Assembly: GCA_964439595.1 (NCBI GenBank)
Contig: CAYTOK010000002.1
Span: forward strand, 86,526-150,525
DNA: 64,000 nucleotides
Direction of reading: 5' to 3'
Origin: CAIJXB01 sp964439595
GTDB lineage: Bacteria; Chlamydiota; Chlamydiia; Chlamydiales; Rhabdochlamydiaceae
Below, piece after piece: positions 53,875 to 62,426 of the stretch. The notes under the pieces are model-generated. The model ran no database searches. It saw only the letters and a program-made list of their open reading frames with translations, and was not told where the DNA came from. The position numbers and the translations under genes were made by a program. How positions within the stretch are numbered: the first letter of the stretch is position 1; each line of letters opens with the position of its first letter.

Positions 53875-54915
53875 ATGGATCCAGTTGGCACCTCAAAAGC
53901 CGTTATGTTATGTTCTTCTCAGGCAAATACACCTATAGAAACTGCAAGTTGCTCTTCTTCTTTATGTAATCGAATAAATAGAGTTGTGAGTTTTTTTATG
54001 GGGATCATAAAACAGGGTTATGAATCTACTATAGGTAGGTTTTTTAGTTTATTTTGGCCTAGCCGAAATGTTAAGCCTGAAGAGGTACCAATCCAAACAT
54101 TACAAGGGTCTTTCGAAGAAAAGATCCTAGATTCTTTTTCACCAATAGGTCAAAGTTCTTTAGAAGCAGAAGTTATAGGAACGGGTGTAGATAGTCATGG
54201 TTCAAAAGTTGAAGAGAATAAACCTTTTTATGAAGAAATCTCGGGTTCTTTTTTGCTATCAGCCCAAGATTCTTCTGCGTTAGAAGCTGTAGAAGAAGGT
54301 CTAGGTAGCGATATGCTTGAACATATTAACAATGGTAGAGCTTTATTAGAAAATCCTGAAGCCACCTTCAAGCAGCTTGAGTGGTGGACTGAATTTTGTC
54401 GTCCAGAGGAGCTCGATGCATCTACTGAAATGCAAGAGATCTGCAGGGGGATGTTTGAACGAATGTATCCTTCCATGGCACCAGCTCCGAAAAGCCCTGA
54501 GGCTCCTGTAGTAGAGCCATCACCCGTAAAAATAGTGAAAGATGACGGGGAAAGTGATTTAAGTGAAATGGGCGCTTTAGAAAAATCCCTTAAAGAAATT
54601 GCGAGGTTTAAAGAGGGTGAGAGTTTTACTGTAAATAGCTTTAATATTTGGATGAAGTGCTTATTTAAGCATAAAGAAAGTAGCGAAAAAGCAGCGGAAG
54701 CTTACGATTGGTTACTTAGCGATGGAATGGATAGGCTAGTAAGTCCCTATAAAGGACCAGCCTCACACGTTGCAGCTTTAGAAGAGGATTCAGAAGCTAA
54801 AGAAAACACCTCTTTAGGGACAAATACTACTCATAAGGCATGTATGGATAAGGTTAGAAAAACAGGGGTTTTTATAGGCCATGGTTTTTCAGTCGAGCCC
54901 CCTGTTACCCCTTAG
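53875..54915 (+). CDS. Unknown soluble-looking protein, lineage-restricted
   Basis: Encodes 346 residues that I do not recognise. The first ~65 residues are Ser/Cys-rich with a moderately apolar stretch (VVSFFMGIIKQGYESTIGRFFSLFW). The middle is acidic, and a Pro-rich patch (MAPAPKSPEAPVVEPSPVKIV) at about residues 201-221 separates it from a helical region (ALEKSLKEIARFKEGESFTV). It has its own promoter-like sequence and a terminator-like hairpin downstream, so it is a single-gene unit. An N-terminus without a signal peptide but rich in Ser/Thr is compatible with type III secretion, but that is not evidence. AAAATTGAA before the ATG is a poor ribosome site. Confidence 0.65.
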   Translation: MDPVGTSKAVMLCSSQANTPIETASCSSSLCNRINRVVSFFMGIIKQGYESTIGRFFSLFWPSRNVKPEEVPIQTLQGSFEEKILDSFSPIGQSSLEAEVIGTGVDSHGSKVEENKPFYEEISGSFLLSAQDSSALEAVEEGLGSDMLEHINNGRALLENPEATFKQLEWWTEFCRPEELDASTEMQEICRGMFERMYPSMAPAPKSPEAPVVEPSPVKIVKDDGESDLSEMGALEKSLKEIARFKEGESFTVNSFNIWMKCLFKHKESSEKAAEAYDWLLSDGMDRLVSPYKGPASHVAALEEDSEAKENTSLGTNTTHKACMDKVRKTGVFIGHGFSVEPPVTP

Positions 54916-54931
54916 AACAGTTTGAAATGTA

Positions 54932-54960
54932 GGGTTTATTTTTTAATGAGCCCTTTATTT
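54932..54960 (+). terminator. Terminator-like hairpin after the 53875 gene
   Basis: GGG at 54932-54934 through CCC at 54951-54953 fold into a nine-pair stem (with G-T wobbles) around a T-rich loop, followed by TTTATTT. It lies between convergent genes, and the T-rich tail suits the plus-strand transcript. Confidence 0.5.
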
Positions 54961-54963
54961 CCC

Positions 54964-55611
54964 TCAGCGGTTTCTTTGATGTAAGAATATTCCAGCAGAG
55001 CTTAGTGTATCTTTTGTTGTAGCTGCCTTTAAGAATTCCAATGCCGCTTTTCTTAGTCTTTTTTTTTCTTCACTGCTAGAGCTAAATAGCCCAGGTTCTT
55101 TTATTGTGTGTAAAATAGAGAGAGCTACGTCAATTTGTTGCGCAAAGACTCCTGGACTTAGTTCGTTAGGAGACTGTATTTTTTGTATTATGAGTTTTAT
55201 ATTTTCCGTCTCATTTGTACTCACAGGTTGAAATAGGGTTTTTCTTGCAATAGCCTGTATAGTATGTATTAATGATGTTTCAGCTGGGGGGGAGGTTGAA
55301 TTTATTTCTTTGACAGGTAACTTAGGAAGTTTTTGCAGTTTGCGTAGATTAGTTTGGATTTCAGGAAATAGTTTTAAATAAGTTAAAGATAATTTCGGCG
55401 TTTCTAAACCCTCTGCTATTTGGATATATATGGTTTTTATGGCATTTTGCAGAGGATCATTTGTATCAGGTTTTTGCATTTTCTCTAAAAGAGAAGTAAT
55501 TGTAATAAGGTTTTTTAGTGCATCAGCTTTTGTCCAAGGAGTCCAGGCTTTATAGAATGTATTAAGAGAATTTTGTACGGCTGTTTCTATATTTGGTATG
55601 CAAGATGACAT
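54964..55611 (-). CDS. Unknown helical protein
   Basis: Encodes 215 residues, predicted to be largely helical (NSLNTFYKAWTPWTKADALKNL; TSLLEKMQKP; AIKTIYIQIAEGLETPKLSLTYL), without a signal peptide or membrane helix. Unrecognised. No strong ribosome site precedes the ATG at 55611, and the start is the weakest point of the call. It is convergent with the 53875 gene and divergent from the exported nucleotidase, whose start lies 140 bases away. Confidence 0.6.
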   Translation of the reverse strand: MSSCIPNIETAVQNSLNTFYKAWTPWTKADALKNLITITSLLEKMQKPDTNDPLQNAIKTIYIQIAEGLETPKLSLTYLKLFPEIQTNLRKLQKLPKLPVKEINSTSPPAETSLIHTIQAIARKTLFQPVSTNETENIKLIIQKIQSPNELSPGVFAQQIDVALSILHTIKEPGLFSSSSEEKKRLRKAALEFLKAATTKDTLSSAGIFLHQRNR

Positions 55612-55751
55612 AGGTTTTCTTCTAATAGGTGTTTTACTTTATCAATGCATTGCATTTGCTTTTTTTGTCAAATTTTTATTTACCCTTGAATCGAATTTGG
55701 GATGGTTATATTTTCAACTTTTCCCGTTTTGTAATTTTAAGAGGTATCTTC

Positions 55752-57278
55752 ATGCAGAATTTTTTCTGTCAAAGGTTCTTTAAATGGACTTTTGGCTTTG
55801 TTTTACTTTTTACTGCCATTGCCGCTTCGGCAAAAACTGCTACATTTACCATTTTAACCTTTAATGACGTATATGAAATTGTGCCGGATTCTCATGGTAG
55901 GGGAGGGTTTGCTGAGATGCAAACTTTGCTTAAGCAAGAAAGAGACAAAGCGGTTTCCCACATCACAACGGTTAATGGAGACTTTTTATCTCCTTGCCTT
56001 CTTTCTGTTTTTGATAAAGGAGCGCATCGCATAGAGCTTTTTCATATGCTGGATGTGGATATGGTGGCTTTAGGGAATCATGAGTTTGATTTTGGCCCTG
56101 TAGAGGTCACAAAGCGCATTCAAGAGTCAAGATTCCCCTGGCTTGCAGCCAATGCTATAGGCATTAGCGGCAGACCTTTTACTGGAGATAGACAGACAGT
56201 GATCATTGATGTTGATGGGATAAAAGTGGGTGTTTTTGGCCTTGTTACTGTAGATACGCCAAAACTTTCTTCTACAGAAAATCAAGTAGACTTCATGCCT
56301 CTTGCCTATACTGCAAAACACATGATCGAGCAGCTAAAAAAAGAGGGGGCAGATGTTATTGTGGCCTTAACACATCTTGTTATGGCAGATGATGTAAAAC
56401 TAGCTGAAGATGTTCCTGAAATTGATGTTATTTTAGGCGGTCATGATCATGATCCTTTTACTCTATATAATGGAAGAACGTTTGTCCATAAATCCGGGAT
56501 GAACGCGTACTATTTAGGAAGGCTAGATCTTATTTTAGAGAAAGATGATTCTTCTGGCGCTACTCGTGTTTTTCCCTCTTGGAGTCTTATTTTAAATAAA
56601 GATATCCCAAGAGATGAAATCGTAGGAAAAAGAGTAGACGAGCTCCAATCAAGGTTGGAAGCGATTACCCGAGAGCCTTTGGCTGTCATGCAGATGAATT
56701 GTAACAGCTTTAATAATAACGTAAGGTCTAAGGAAACTAAGATAGGAAATTTAGTGGCCGATGCTTTGCGGTTTTCTACCGGAGCGGATCTTTGTTTAAT
56801 TACAGGGGGGGTGATTAGGGGGAACAAAGCGTATCATCCAGGTACGGTTATTACACTAAAAAACCTTTTACAAGAGCTTCCTTTTGGCAACGTAAATGTA
56901 GTAGTAGAAGTGACTGGAAAGGTCATTTTAGAGGCTTTAGAAAATGGGGTATCCCAAGCAGGAGCAAAAGTTGGACGTTTTCCTCAGGTATCTGGTGTGA
57001 CATTTTTTTATGATATTACTAAACCCCCAGGATTTAGGGTTGAAAGTGTCTTAGTACAAGGAGTACCCTTGGACCTGACAAAGACTTATAGGGTGGCTAC
57101 GATAGATTACGTGTTCAATGGGGGGGATGACTATGAGATGTTTAAAGGGGGGCGAATTATTTTAAGTCCCTTGCAAGGGGTGAGTCTTATAAGTACCGTA
57201 TCTTCCTACATAAAACAAATGGGTGATGTAGTTACCTTTTTAGAAGGCAGAATAGTTGAAAAAGGGTCTTTTGAATAG
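55752..57278 (+). CDS. Exported 5'-nucleotidase / UshA-like metallophosphoesterase
   Basis: Encodes 508 residues. The signal peptide covers about residues 1-28 (FFKWTFGFVLLFTAIAASAK). The N-terminal metallophosphatase domain shows TFNDVYEI, TTVNGDFLSP, ALGNHEFDFG, ALTHLVMADD and GGHDHDP, the full dinuclear metal site. The C-terminal 5'-nucleotidase domain has NLVADALRFSTGADLCLITGG and VSGVTFFYD, with a closing FNGGDDYEMF. It would hydrolyse nucleotides or UDP-sugars in the periplasm. The frame is open from 55629, but AGAGG eight bases before the ATG at 55752, together with the signal peptide, sets the start. Substrate preference is not readable. Confidence 0.93.
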   Translation: MQNFFCQRFFKWTFGFVLLFTAIAASAKTATFTILTFNDVYEIVPDSHGRGGFAEMQTLLKQERDKAVSHITTVNGDFLSPCLLSVFDKGAHRIELFHMLDVDMVALGNHEFDFGPVEVTKRIQESRFPWLAANAIGISGRPFTGDRQTVIIDVDGIKVGVFGLVTVDTPKLSSTENQVDFMPLAYTAKHMIEQLKKEGADVIVALTHLVMADDVKLAEDVPEIDVILGGHDHDPFTLYNGRTFVHKSGMNAYYLGRLDLILEKDDSSGATRVFPSWSLILNKDIPRDEIVGKRVDELQSRLEAITREPLAVMQMNCNSFNNNVRSKETKIGNLVADALRFSTGADLCLITGGVIRGNKAYHPGTVITLKNLLQELPFGNVNVVVEVTGKVILEALENGVSQAGAKVGRFPQVSGVTFFYDITKPPGFRVESVLVQGVPLDLTKTYRVATIDYVFNGGDDYEMFKGGRIILSPLQGVSLISTVSSYIKQMGDVVTFLEGRIVEKGSFE

Positions 57279-57298
57279 CAAATTACAAGGTCTTCTTT

Positions 57299-57574
57299 TT
57301 ATAGGGAAGGCCTTGCTTTTACCTTTTTTTGTGAGTGGATACTTGTTAGTAAATAAGGATATTCTTTGGATCCCCCAAGAGTTATTTTTAGAGGGAATGA
57401 ACCAATCCAAAGCTGACTTGTTATTTGATCTTCTGGGGCAATATCCCATTTCGAGTTATCTGTTAAAATGAGCTCTTTCCCATTTTGCATGTTTGTTGAT
57501 AAATATAAAACCGTATTTAGATTAATTGCGTGCATTGTTGTTGTTAATGCTAAAAAAATAATAAGTAATTTCAT
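57299..57574 (-). CDS. Small exported protein, function unknown
   Basis: Encodes 91 residues with a clear signal peptide (KLLIIFLALTTTMHA, cleavage likely after residue 16). The mature part contains LTDNSKWDIAPEDQITSQLWIG, a pattern of a small beta-rich exported protein, and FPLKITLGGSKEYPYLLTS. AGGAG sits one base before an ATG at 57580 and seven bases before the ATG at 57574; the latter has normal spacing and is preferred. It is convergent with the nucleotidase gene. The plus-strand frame over 57256-57471 is its shadow. Confidence 0.75.
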   Translation of the reverse strand: MKLLIIFLALTTTMHAINLNTVLYLSTNMQNGKELILTDNSKWDIAPEDQITSQLWIGSFPLKITLGGSKEYPYLLTSIHSQKKVKARPSL

Positions 57575-57620
57575 TTTCATTCTCCTGTTTTCTTTTTATT
57601 ACAGGATTATTTATTTTTAA

Positions 57621-59204
57621 TCAAGAAGGAGAAGGGCAAGCTCTACGAATAGCTGCTTGGAGCTCTTTAAGAGCTTTAGGGTCGTGATTTCGACTTTTTA
57701 TAAGATCTTTAGCGTTAGCAAAGAACTTCCAGGCATTTAGATAGTCTAAGCGTTCAAGGCAAAGGATAGAGAGATAGTATTCTACTGTGGCATCTGCAGG
57801 GTCTATAGCATGATATGCTAAAAGAACATCCAGAGCCTCTCCTGTTTTGCCTAGCTGCAGATAGGTTGTTGCTAGTTGTAAAAGTCCAGCACGAAATTTA
57901 GGGTATTTTTTGAGTGTTTTTTGTATTAATGCCTGTTTTTTTAAAATAGAAGAGCGATGTTCATCTACGGGAAGAAATATGGTTTTAAGTCCTTCAACGT
58001 CTACATTCCCATTCAAATAGTCCGAAGGAATTGTTTCAGGAGAGACGGCGTAGTCAAATGTGAGAGGGTTTATAAGACTTAATAGAGCTTTTCCTTCTTT
58101 TTTATTTCCAAGAAGTAACTGATTGATTCCTAAAAGCATCTTAAGTAGAGGGTCTTCTGGAAGAAAAAGAGAAGCTCTTTCATAAAGAATAACCGCTTCT
58201 TTATAGTTTTCTTTTCCCCAACTGACACTTGCCTGGTTTATAAAAGCAGTACCGATTGTTTCTTTGATATTGCGTTTTTGCAGATACCTTGTATTGATTC
58301 CTAAATAGGTTTCAGAAGGAAGGTTGATTCCCCTTGCAGTTGTTTCAATATTTAACATTCCCTCTTTGGAGGGATATCTAAGATAAATATGCCCTGGTGG
58401 CGTGATAATCTCTAGGGGTAGGTCTAGCCGTTGTGCTAGACAAAGATATAAAATAGATACTCCTAAGCACACCCCTCTTCTGCTATCTAGTACTGAAGGA
58501 AGGAACGTGTAAAGATCAATATCTTTGGCATGTACTGCAAGGGGAGGGAATCTAAATCCCATCTCTTGAAAAATAAAAGAATTAATGCATTTAATAAGTT
58601 CTTCGTGAGATGTTTCTGGGGTGGTTTTTGCTTTAATTTGTAGTGCCATAAGGTCTAAGCTTGCTTCATACTGCAGGACTTTTTTTTTGGCCTCTGGTTC
58701 TTTTTCAAATTGGTAAAGCAAAAGAGCTCTTCCAAGATCGATTTCTTCTATAGGCAGGTTTAGAAGTTCTTCTTCTTTCCAAATAGAACTTCCCTTAAGT
58801 TTTCGATTCGCTAAAGAAGAGCCTACTCTTTGCATAATTTGTAGTTGCTCTTCTGTTAATTCAATAGGAGGCTCTGAAGGTTGTCTTGTTGTTAGGCAAA
58901 CAATTGCTTGGAGGTCTAGTTTAGGTAAAATTAAAGGGGAGGAGGAGAGGGGGGTATTTCCACAAAGAAGTCTCCAGGCTTTTTTTAACGCTAAATTGCC
59001 TTCTACTGTATCTGGGTATAGTTCATAAAATGCTAGGTTTTGTATGATTGATAGGGGGTCTAGTGAATTATAAAGAGAGTTGAGTCTTGCAGAAGATTTT
59101 GTTTCTTGGACGGCTGCTTCTAAAGGTGATATCCCGCTGCCAGTAAAAGGGAAAAGAGCTGCCAAAATAGCAGCTCTTGCTAGAATCTTTTTAAGAGATT
59201 TCAT
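57621..59204 (-). CDS. Exported SirB1/transglutaminase-like protein with TPR repeats
   Basis: Encodes 527 residues. A signal peptide-like start (KSLKKILARAAILAALFPFTGSG) is followed by a transglutaminase-like core 2 region. DSRRGVCLGVSILYLCLAQRL carries the candidate Cys and PPGHIYLRYP the candidate His. The C-terminal half has tetratricopeptide repeats (AVILYERASLFLPEDPLLKMLLG; GLLQLATTYLQLGKTGEALDVLLAYHAIDP; LSILCLERLDYLNAWKFFANA). SirB1-type domains are usually non-catalytic in other families, and the function here is unknown. The frame extends to 59225; the ATG at 59204 fits the signal peptide. Its start lies 14 bases inside the preceding gene, so the two are coupled. Confidence 0.8.
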   Translation of the reverse strand: MKSLKKILARAAILAALFPFTGSGISPLEAAVQETKSSARLNSLYNSLDPLSIIQNLAFYELYPDTVEGNLALKKAWRLLCGNTPLSSSPLILPKLDLQAIVCLTTRQPSEPPIELTEEQLQIMQRVGSSLANRKLKGSSIWKEEELLNLPIEEIDLGRALLLYQFEKEPEAKKKVLQYEASLDLMALQIKAKTTPETSHEELIKCINSFIFQEMGFRFPPLAVHAKDIDLYTFLPSVLDSRRGVCLGVSILYLCLAQRLDLPLEIITPPGHIYLRYPSKEGMLNIETTARGINLPSETYLGINTRYLQKRNIKETIGTAFINQASVSWGKENYKEAVILYERASLFLPEDPLLKMLLGINQLLLGNKKEGKALLSLINPLTFDYAVSPETIPSDYLNGNVDVEGLKTIFLPVDEHRSSILKKQALIQKTLKKYPKFRAGLLQLATTYLQLGKTGEALDVLLAYHAIDPADATVEYYLSILCLERLDYLNAWKFFANAKDLIKSRNHDPKALKELQAAIRRACPSPS

Positions 59205-59799
59205 CAGAAAAATCACCAATCGCATCTATTAGTAAGAATAACAATTTTTGAACATCTAGAGAAGGTGCTGTTTTAAGTAAGTCTAAAGCCTGTTCTAAGA
59301 ATTTCTCTGCTCGTTTGTTTGAATGGTTTTCTATTGAATCATCTTTCTCAGATGTCTCGATAGGGAAATAACTTGATGAATCTGATGAATCTGAATCGCT
59401 AAAGTAAGAGTAGGAATCACTGTAGGAAGAAGAATAAGAATCACTGGAAGAAGAGTAGGAATTACTGTAGGAGGAGTTTAGATCAATAAAAGGGGGATTT
59501 TCGAGGAAATCATCATTAAGTTGAGAGGCTGAGTCTTCTAAACAAAGAAGGCCAATAGTTCTTTCACAGGCTTCTCTATTTCCTAATTGGTCGTAGGCGA
59601 TAATTTTCCCATAGGCAATCAGAAATTTTTCAAACAGGGAGTTTTCGTTTTCTTGTGCTTTTTCAAAATTTTCTAAGGCTTTTTCGGGGAGCCCTAATAA
59701 AAGGTCGTTATTTCCTTGGTTTATGTAAGTTGTGGTGATTTCTTCTGAAAAGCTTAAGCTGCAAAAGCCAAGTAGTGTGGCTAGGTAGAGTTTGAACAT
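59191..59799 (-). CDS. Exported protein with a Ser/Tyr/Asp-rich low-complexity tract
   Basis: Encodes 202 residues. A signal peptide (FKLYLATLLGFCSLSFSEE) is followed by a TPR-like unit (NNDLLLGLPEKALENFEKAQE). A tract at about residues 110-146 is composed almost entirely of Ser, Tyr, Asp, Asn and Phe in a YSSSYSDSYS-type pattern. The last ~45 residues are helical (KRAEKFLEQALDLLKT). It shares the operon with the transglutaminase-like/TPR gene, whose start overlaps its end. The tract could be a flexible exported linker or a phase-variable coding repeat. Function is unknown. Confidence 0.75.
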   Translation of the reverse strand: MFKLYLATLLGFCSLSFSEEITTTYINQGNNDLLLGLPEKALENFEKAQENENSLFEKFLIAYGKIIAYDQLGNREACERTIGLLCLEDSASQLNDDFLENPPFIDLNSSYSNSYSSSSDSYSSSYSDSYSYFSDSDSSDSSSYFPIETSEKDDSIENHSNKRAEKFLEQALDLLKTAPSLDVQKLLFLLIDAIGDFSDEIS

Positions 59800-59867
59800 A
59801 GGGATCCCTCGTGGATGAATAATAACGAGGCTTATTCTATTTCCACAGGAAGCTTCTTGTCAATGGA

Positions 59868-60854
59868 TTAATGTTCTTTTTGGAGGAAGAAAAATCCTTT
59901 TTTTATAAGAAATTCAGCGCTTTTTCCTTGGAGTCTAGTTTCAGAAAAGACTAAATTTTTATAGGGTTGCTCCTTCCATTTATCAGATTTTTGTCCTACA
60001 ATCGCTGTAAAGACATATTCTTCAGGAAAGCAGGAGAAAAAAGGGAATCCTAATTCCACAAGCTCATAATACTTGGTAATGAACTCTTTTACAAGGGGTC
60101 TTCTTAGATCAAATCCAATAACCTGAGCACTAACATATTGCGCTTTTAGTACATCGACGCCGGTAATGGCTTGTAGGTACTCTTGTGTTTTGGGTAGGAT
60201 GAATTTTTTAAAACTGGGGTGCATTTTTAGAAAACAACCCTCCTTTTCTATCCAATCAAAAAGAGGAGAGGGGTCTTTTAAAGGAGAAAATGCAGAGTCT
60301 ACCCATAAAACTTTATGGAACCCTAGCTTTTCCGCTTCCAGCAAGGTGAATATTTTAAAGCAATAAGGAACGCCACAGTATTGAATTTCTTTACCTGTTG
60401 GATTAGGGAATCCTCCTATCATGTAAAAAACATGGCCATTAAATCCTGTTTTTTCTAGTTGTTTGATAAGGTTTTGGATTAAAATTTCATACTTTCCGTT
60501 TAAACTTACATAACAAACTATGCAGTTATCGCCACCCTGATTGATTTTTACTAGCTCTTTAATGGGTTTTTTTCTTTCTACAGAGGTGAGGTTTTGTGAT
60601 AAGGCTTTAGATATTCTTCTTAAGAAATCTTCTTTGGTAGCTAAGGAAGAGCTCCAGGGCTTGAGCAGGTTTTTAGGAGGGGGGTTAGGATAAAAATCGT
60701 CTAAAAAAGGTTGTAAATTTATTTTTTTTAACTTGTTTTGTATTTCTTCATAGTCATTTTCTGATATAACCTCTTTTACAGGAAAATCAATTTTAAAGGG
60801 GTTCCCTACAAGAAAGAGGGGAAATAAGGTAAGGAAAAAAATCCAAAATTGCAT
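59868..60854 (-). CDS. Exported glycosyltransferase-like protein
   Basis: Encodes 328 residues. An N-terminal hydrophobic stretch (FWIFFLTLFPLFLVGNPF) looks like a signal peptide or anchor. The middle shows a nucleotide-sugar transferase pattern: CIVCYVSLNGKYEILIQNLI (about 111-130), then KIFTLLEAEKLGFHKVLWVDSAFSP (about 167-191). There WVDSAF stands where GT-A enzymes carry a metal-binding DxD or DxS. LFDWIEKEGCFL follows. The match is by pattern only, and an exported location would be unusual for a sugar-nucleotide enzyme. Sugar and acceptor are unknown. AAGG lies before the ATG. It is alone on its strand here, divergent from the hydrolase gene. Confidence 0.5.
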   Translation of the reverse strand: MQFWIFFLTLFPLFLVGNPFKIDFPVKEVISENDYEEIQNKLKKINLQPFLDDFYPNPPPKNLLKPWSSSLATKEDFLRRISKALSQNLTSVERKKPIKELVKINQGGDNCIVCYVSLNGKYEILIQNLIKQLEKTGFNGHVFYMIGGFPNPTGKEIQYCGVPYCFKIFTLLEAEKLGFHKVLWVDSAFSPLKDPSPLFDWIEKEGCFLKMHPSFKKFILPKTQEYLQAITGVDVLKAQYVSAQVIGFDLRRPLVKEFITKYYELVELGFPFFSCFPEEYVFTAIVGQKSDKWKEQPYKNLVFSETRLQGKSAEFLIKKGFFFLQKEH

Positions 60855-60912
60855 TTACGTGCCTTTTTTAGTATAAATATAAGTAACCTCATTAATCTTT
60901 TCAAGGATGGAT

Positions 60913-61863
60913 ATGTTTTTTTGGCGAAGATGGATTTTAAAAAAACCTAGTTTGCAGGGAACAGCTAGCAGACTTGGAATTGGTGGCCACATTATTTCAG
61001 TAAAAGGGGTGGAGCTGTGGTATGAATCTTTTGGTAACCCAACGGCCCCCGCGATTTTGCTTATTATGGGAGCTGGATGTCAGGGAATATTTTGGACCGA
61101 GTCTTTTTGTTTGCAACTCGTTGAAAAGGGTTTTTTTGTTATTCGATTTGATAATAGGGATACTGGTTTTTCCTCATATTTTAAGTATAAAAAAAATCCT
61201 TATAATTTTATGGATATGGCTTTAGATGCTCTAGGTATTTTGGATAATCTCGGAATAAATAAGGCGCACCTTATGGGAATTTCGATGGGAGGAGCTATAG
61301 CGCAGCTGCTTGCTGCTAATTTTCCTTCAAGAGTAAGTAGTTTGACATTGCTTGCAACAACTAATGATTTTAGACCTATTGCCGCCGTCATTGAAAAAAG
61401 GCCTGCTATAGGGGAAACACTTTCTTCCCCTCATAAGGAATGGTTTGATTGGATTAAAGAGTTAGAAGCATTACCCTCATGGGCATTTAAAAGAAAAATT
61501 AGCAAGCATTTAAAGGGGTGGAAAATTTTAAATGGGAATGGAGTACTCTTTGAAGAAAAGTATTATAAGCGACTTATGATGGAGAGTATTAAAAGGCAAC
61601 GATCCTTTTTTTCCATACTAAACCATAGAGAAGCTCTTCTAGCTTCCGTATCGCTTATGTTAAAGACCAAAGTGCCTTCTGGTATCCCGACTCTTATAGT
61701 GCATGGAGGCTGCGATCCTCTTTTTCCTAAAGATCACGCACAGCATCTAGCTTCTTCTATTCAGGGGAGTGAGCTCTTATTACTAGATACGATGGGGCAT
61801 AATTTTACTAGACAGTTTTATCCTGAAGTTCTAGCTCGCGTTGCCATGTTTCTTAAGGGTTAG
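60913..61863 (+). CDS. Alpha/beta-fold hydrolase
   Basis: Encodes 316 residues. The fold is recognisable: AILLIMGAGCQGIFWTESF (oxyanion-hole region), FFVIRFDNRDTGFSS, the nucleophile elbow LMGISMGGAIAQLLA with S124, LIVHGGCDPLFPKDHA with the acid Asp, and LDTMGHNFTRQF with the catalytic His. The lid insertion is at about residues 165-230. Substrate is unknown; esterase, lipase or carboxylesterase are possible. Two ATGs lie six bases apart, and AAGGA at 60903-60907 has normal spacing only to the ATG at 60913. The 3' end overlaps the convergent small membrane-protein gene by 11 bases. Confidence 0.88.
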   Translation: MFFWRRWILKKPSLQGTASRLGIGGHIISVKGVELWYESFGNPTAPAILLIMGAGCQGIFWTESFCLQLVEKGFFVIRFDNRDTGFSSYFKYKKNPYNFMDMALDALGILDNLGINKAHLMGISMGGAIAQLLAANFPSRVSSLTLLATTNDFRPIAAVIEKRPAIGETLSSPHKEWFDWIKELEALPSWAFKRKISKHLKGWKILNGNGVLFEEKYYKRLMMESIKRQRSFFSILNHREALLASVSLMLKTKVPSGIPTLIVHGGCDPLFPKDHAQHLASSIQGSELLLLDTMGHNFTRQFYPEVLARVAMFLKG

Positions 61864-62143
61864 GTTCTTGGTTTTTCATAGAAAAGTGGATTACAAACAA
61901 AGCAACGGCGTTAATAAGTAATAGTTCAGGAGCTCCTAAGACAAATGCAATCCCTCCAGAAGCTGCCAAGGCGTGACCATAAACAGCATTAGGTGCTACA
62001 ATCTTTATAATGCCGGCAGCAAAAAGGCTGATAGTTGCGAGAATAGGCGTGGCTATTACAGTTATTTTTTGTGCGTATTTTAGAGCAGATCTATAGTCTA
62101 TTGCTGGAAGCGATGGAAGGCATCTTGGTCCTATGGGTTGCAT
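61853..62143 (-). CDS. Small protein with two hydrophobic helices
   Basis: Encodes 96 residues. Two apolar helices at about residues 28-48 (ITVIATPILATISLFAAGIIKI) and 56-88 (GHALAASGGIAFVLGAPELLLINAVALFVIHF) are separated by a short polar turn (VAPNAVY). This bilobed hydrophobic shape with polar ends is what chlamydial inclusion-membrane proteins look like, and small membrane proteins of other kinds look the same. AAAGGA lies before the ATG. Unrecognised otherwise. Confidence 0.65.
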   Translation of the reverse strand: MQPIGPRCLPSLPAIDYRSALKYAQKITVIATPILATISLFAAGIIKIVAPNAVYGHALAASGGIAFVLGAPELLLINAVALFVIHFSMKNQEPNP

Positions 62144-62390
62144 GGGTCCTTTTTTTAAGCGTTAATAAATTTTAGTAAGATTAGCTTTTTTTTACAAGAG
62201 CTTATCAAAGCGTAATGCGTTGCTATGTTTTTTTAAGTACTAGCTCCCGATTTTGACGCTTTCACTTGTAAGGTGTTGAAAACAAGCGATTTAAAATCTA
62301 TTTTTTTTTTGGGCGCAACTTTGCTTATTTAAGACTACATTCCTTTCTAAAGAGATGCCTAATACTTTGAATATTTTCGTTGGATCTTCT
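62144..62390. other. Intergenic region upstream of the split relic
   Basis: No supported gene. From 62295 a frame without stops leads into relic repeat copy B and could be a decayed coding end (it reads PNTLNIFVGSSDPAD just before and into the repeat). No tRNA or clear promoter was recognised. Confidence 0.4.
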
Positions 62391-62426
62391 GATCCTGCGG
62401 ACACACGCAAACTTCGTCCTTCAGGG
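62391..62426 (+). repeat. Relic repeat copy B, left part (split by the insertion sequence)
   Basis: Matches copy A at 8071-8096. The reading D-P-A-D-T-R-K-L-R-P-S-G runs into the target site. Joining 62410-62426 to 63915-63921, with the duplicated target counted once, gives a 24-base perfect hairpin with a CCTTCAGG tip, of the kind found at IS200/IS605 right ends. The insertion sequence has split this hairpin at its tip. Confidence 0.6.
62417..62426. repeat. Target-site duplication, left copy
   Basis: TCCTTCAGGG is repeated exactly at 63905-63914, directly flanking the inverted repeats of the insertion sequence. A duplication of 10 bp is in the range known for the IS4 family. Confidence 0.85.

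Noticed and set aside
57256..57471. 71-codon plus-strand frame after the nucleotidase gene
   Set aside because: It overlaps the small exported-protein gene on the minus strand, which has a signal peptide and AGGAG site; the plus-strand product has no supporting feature.
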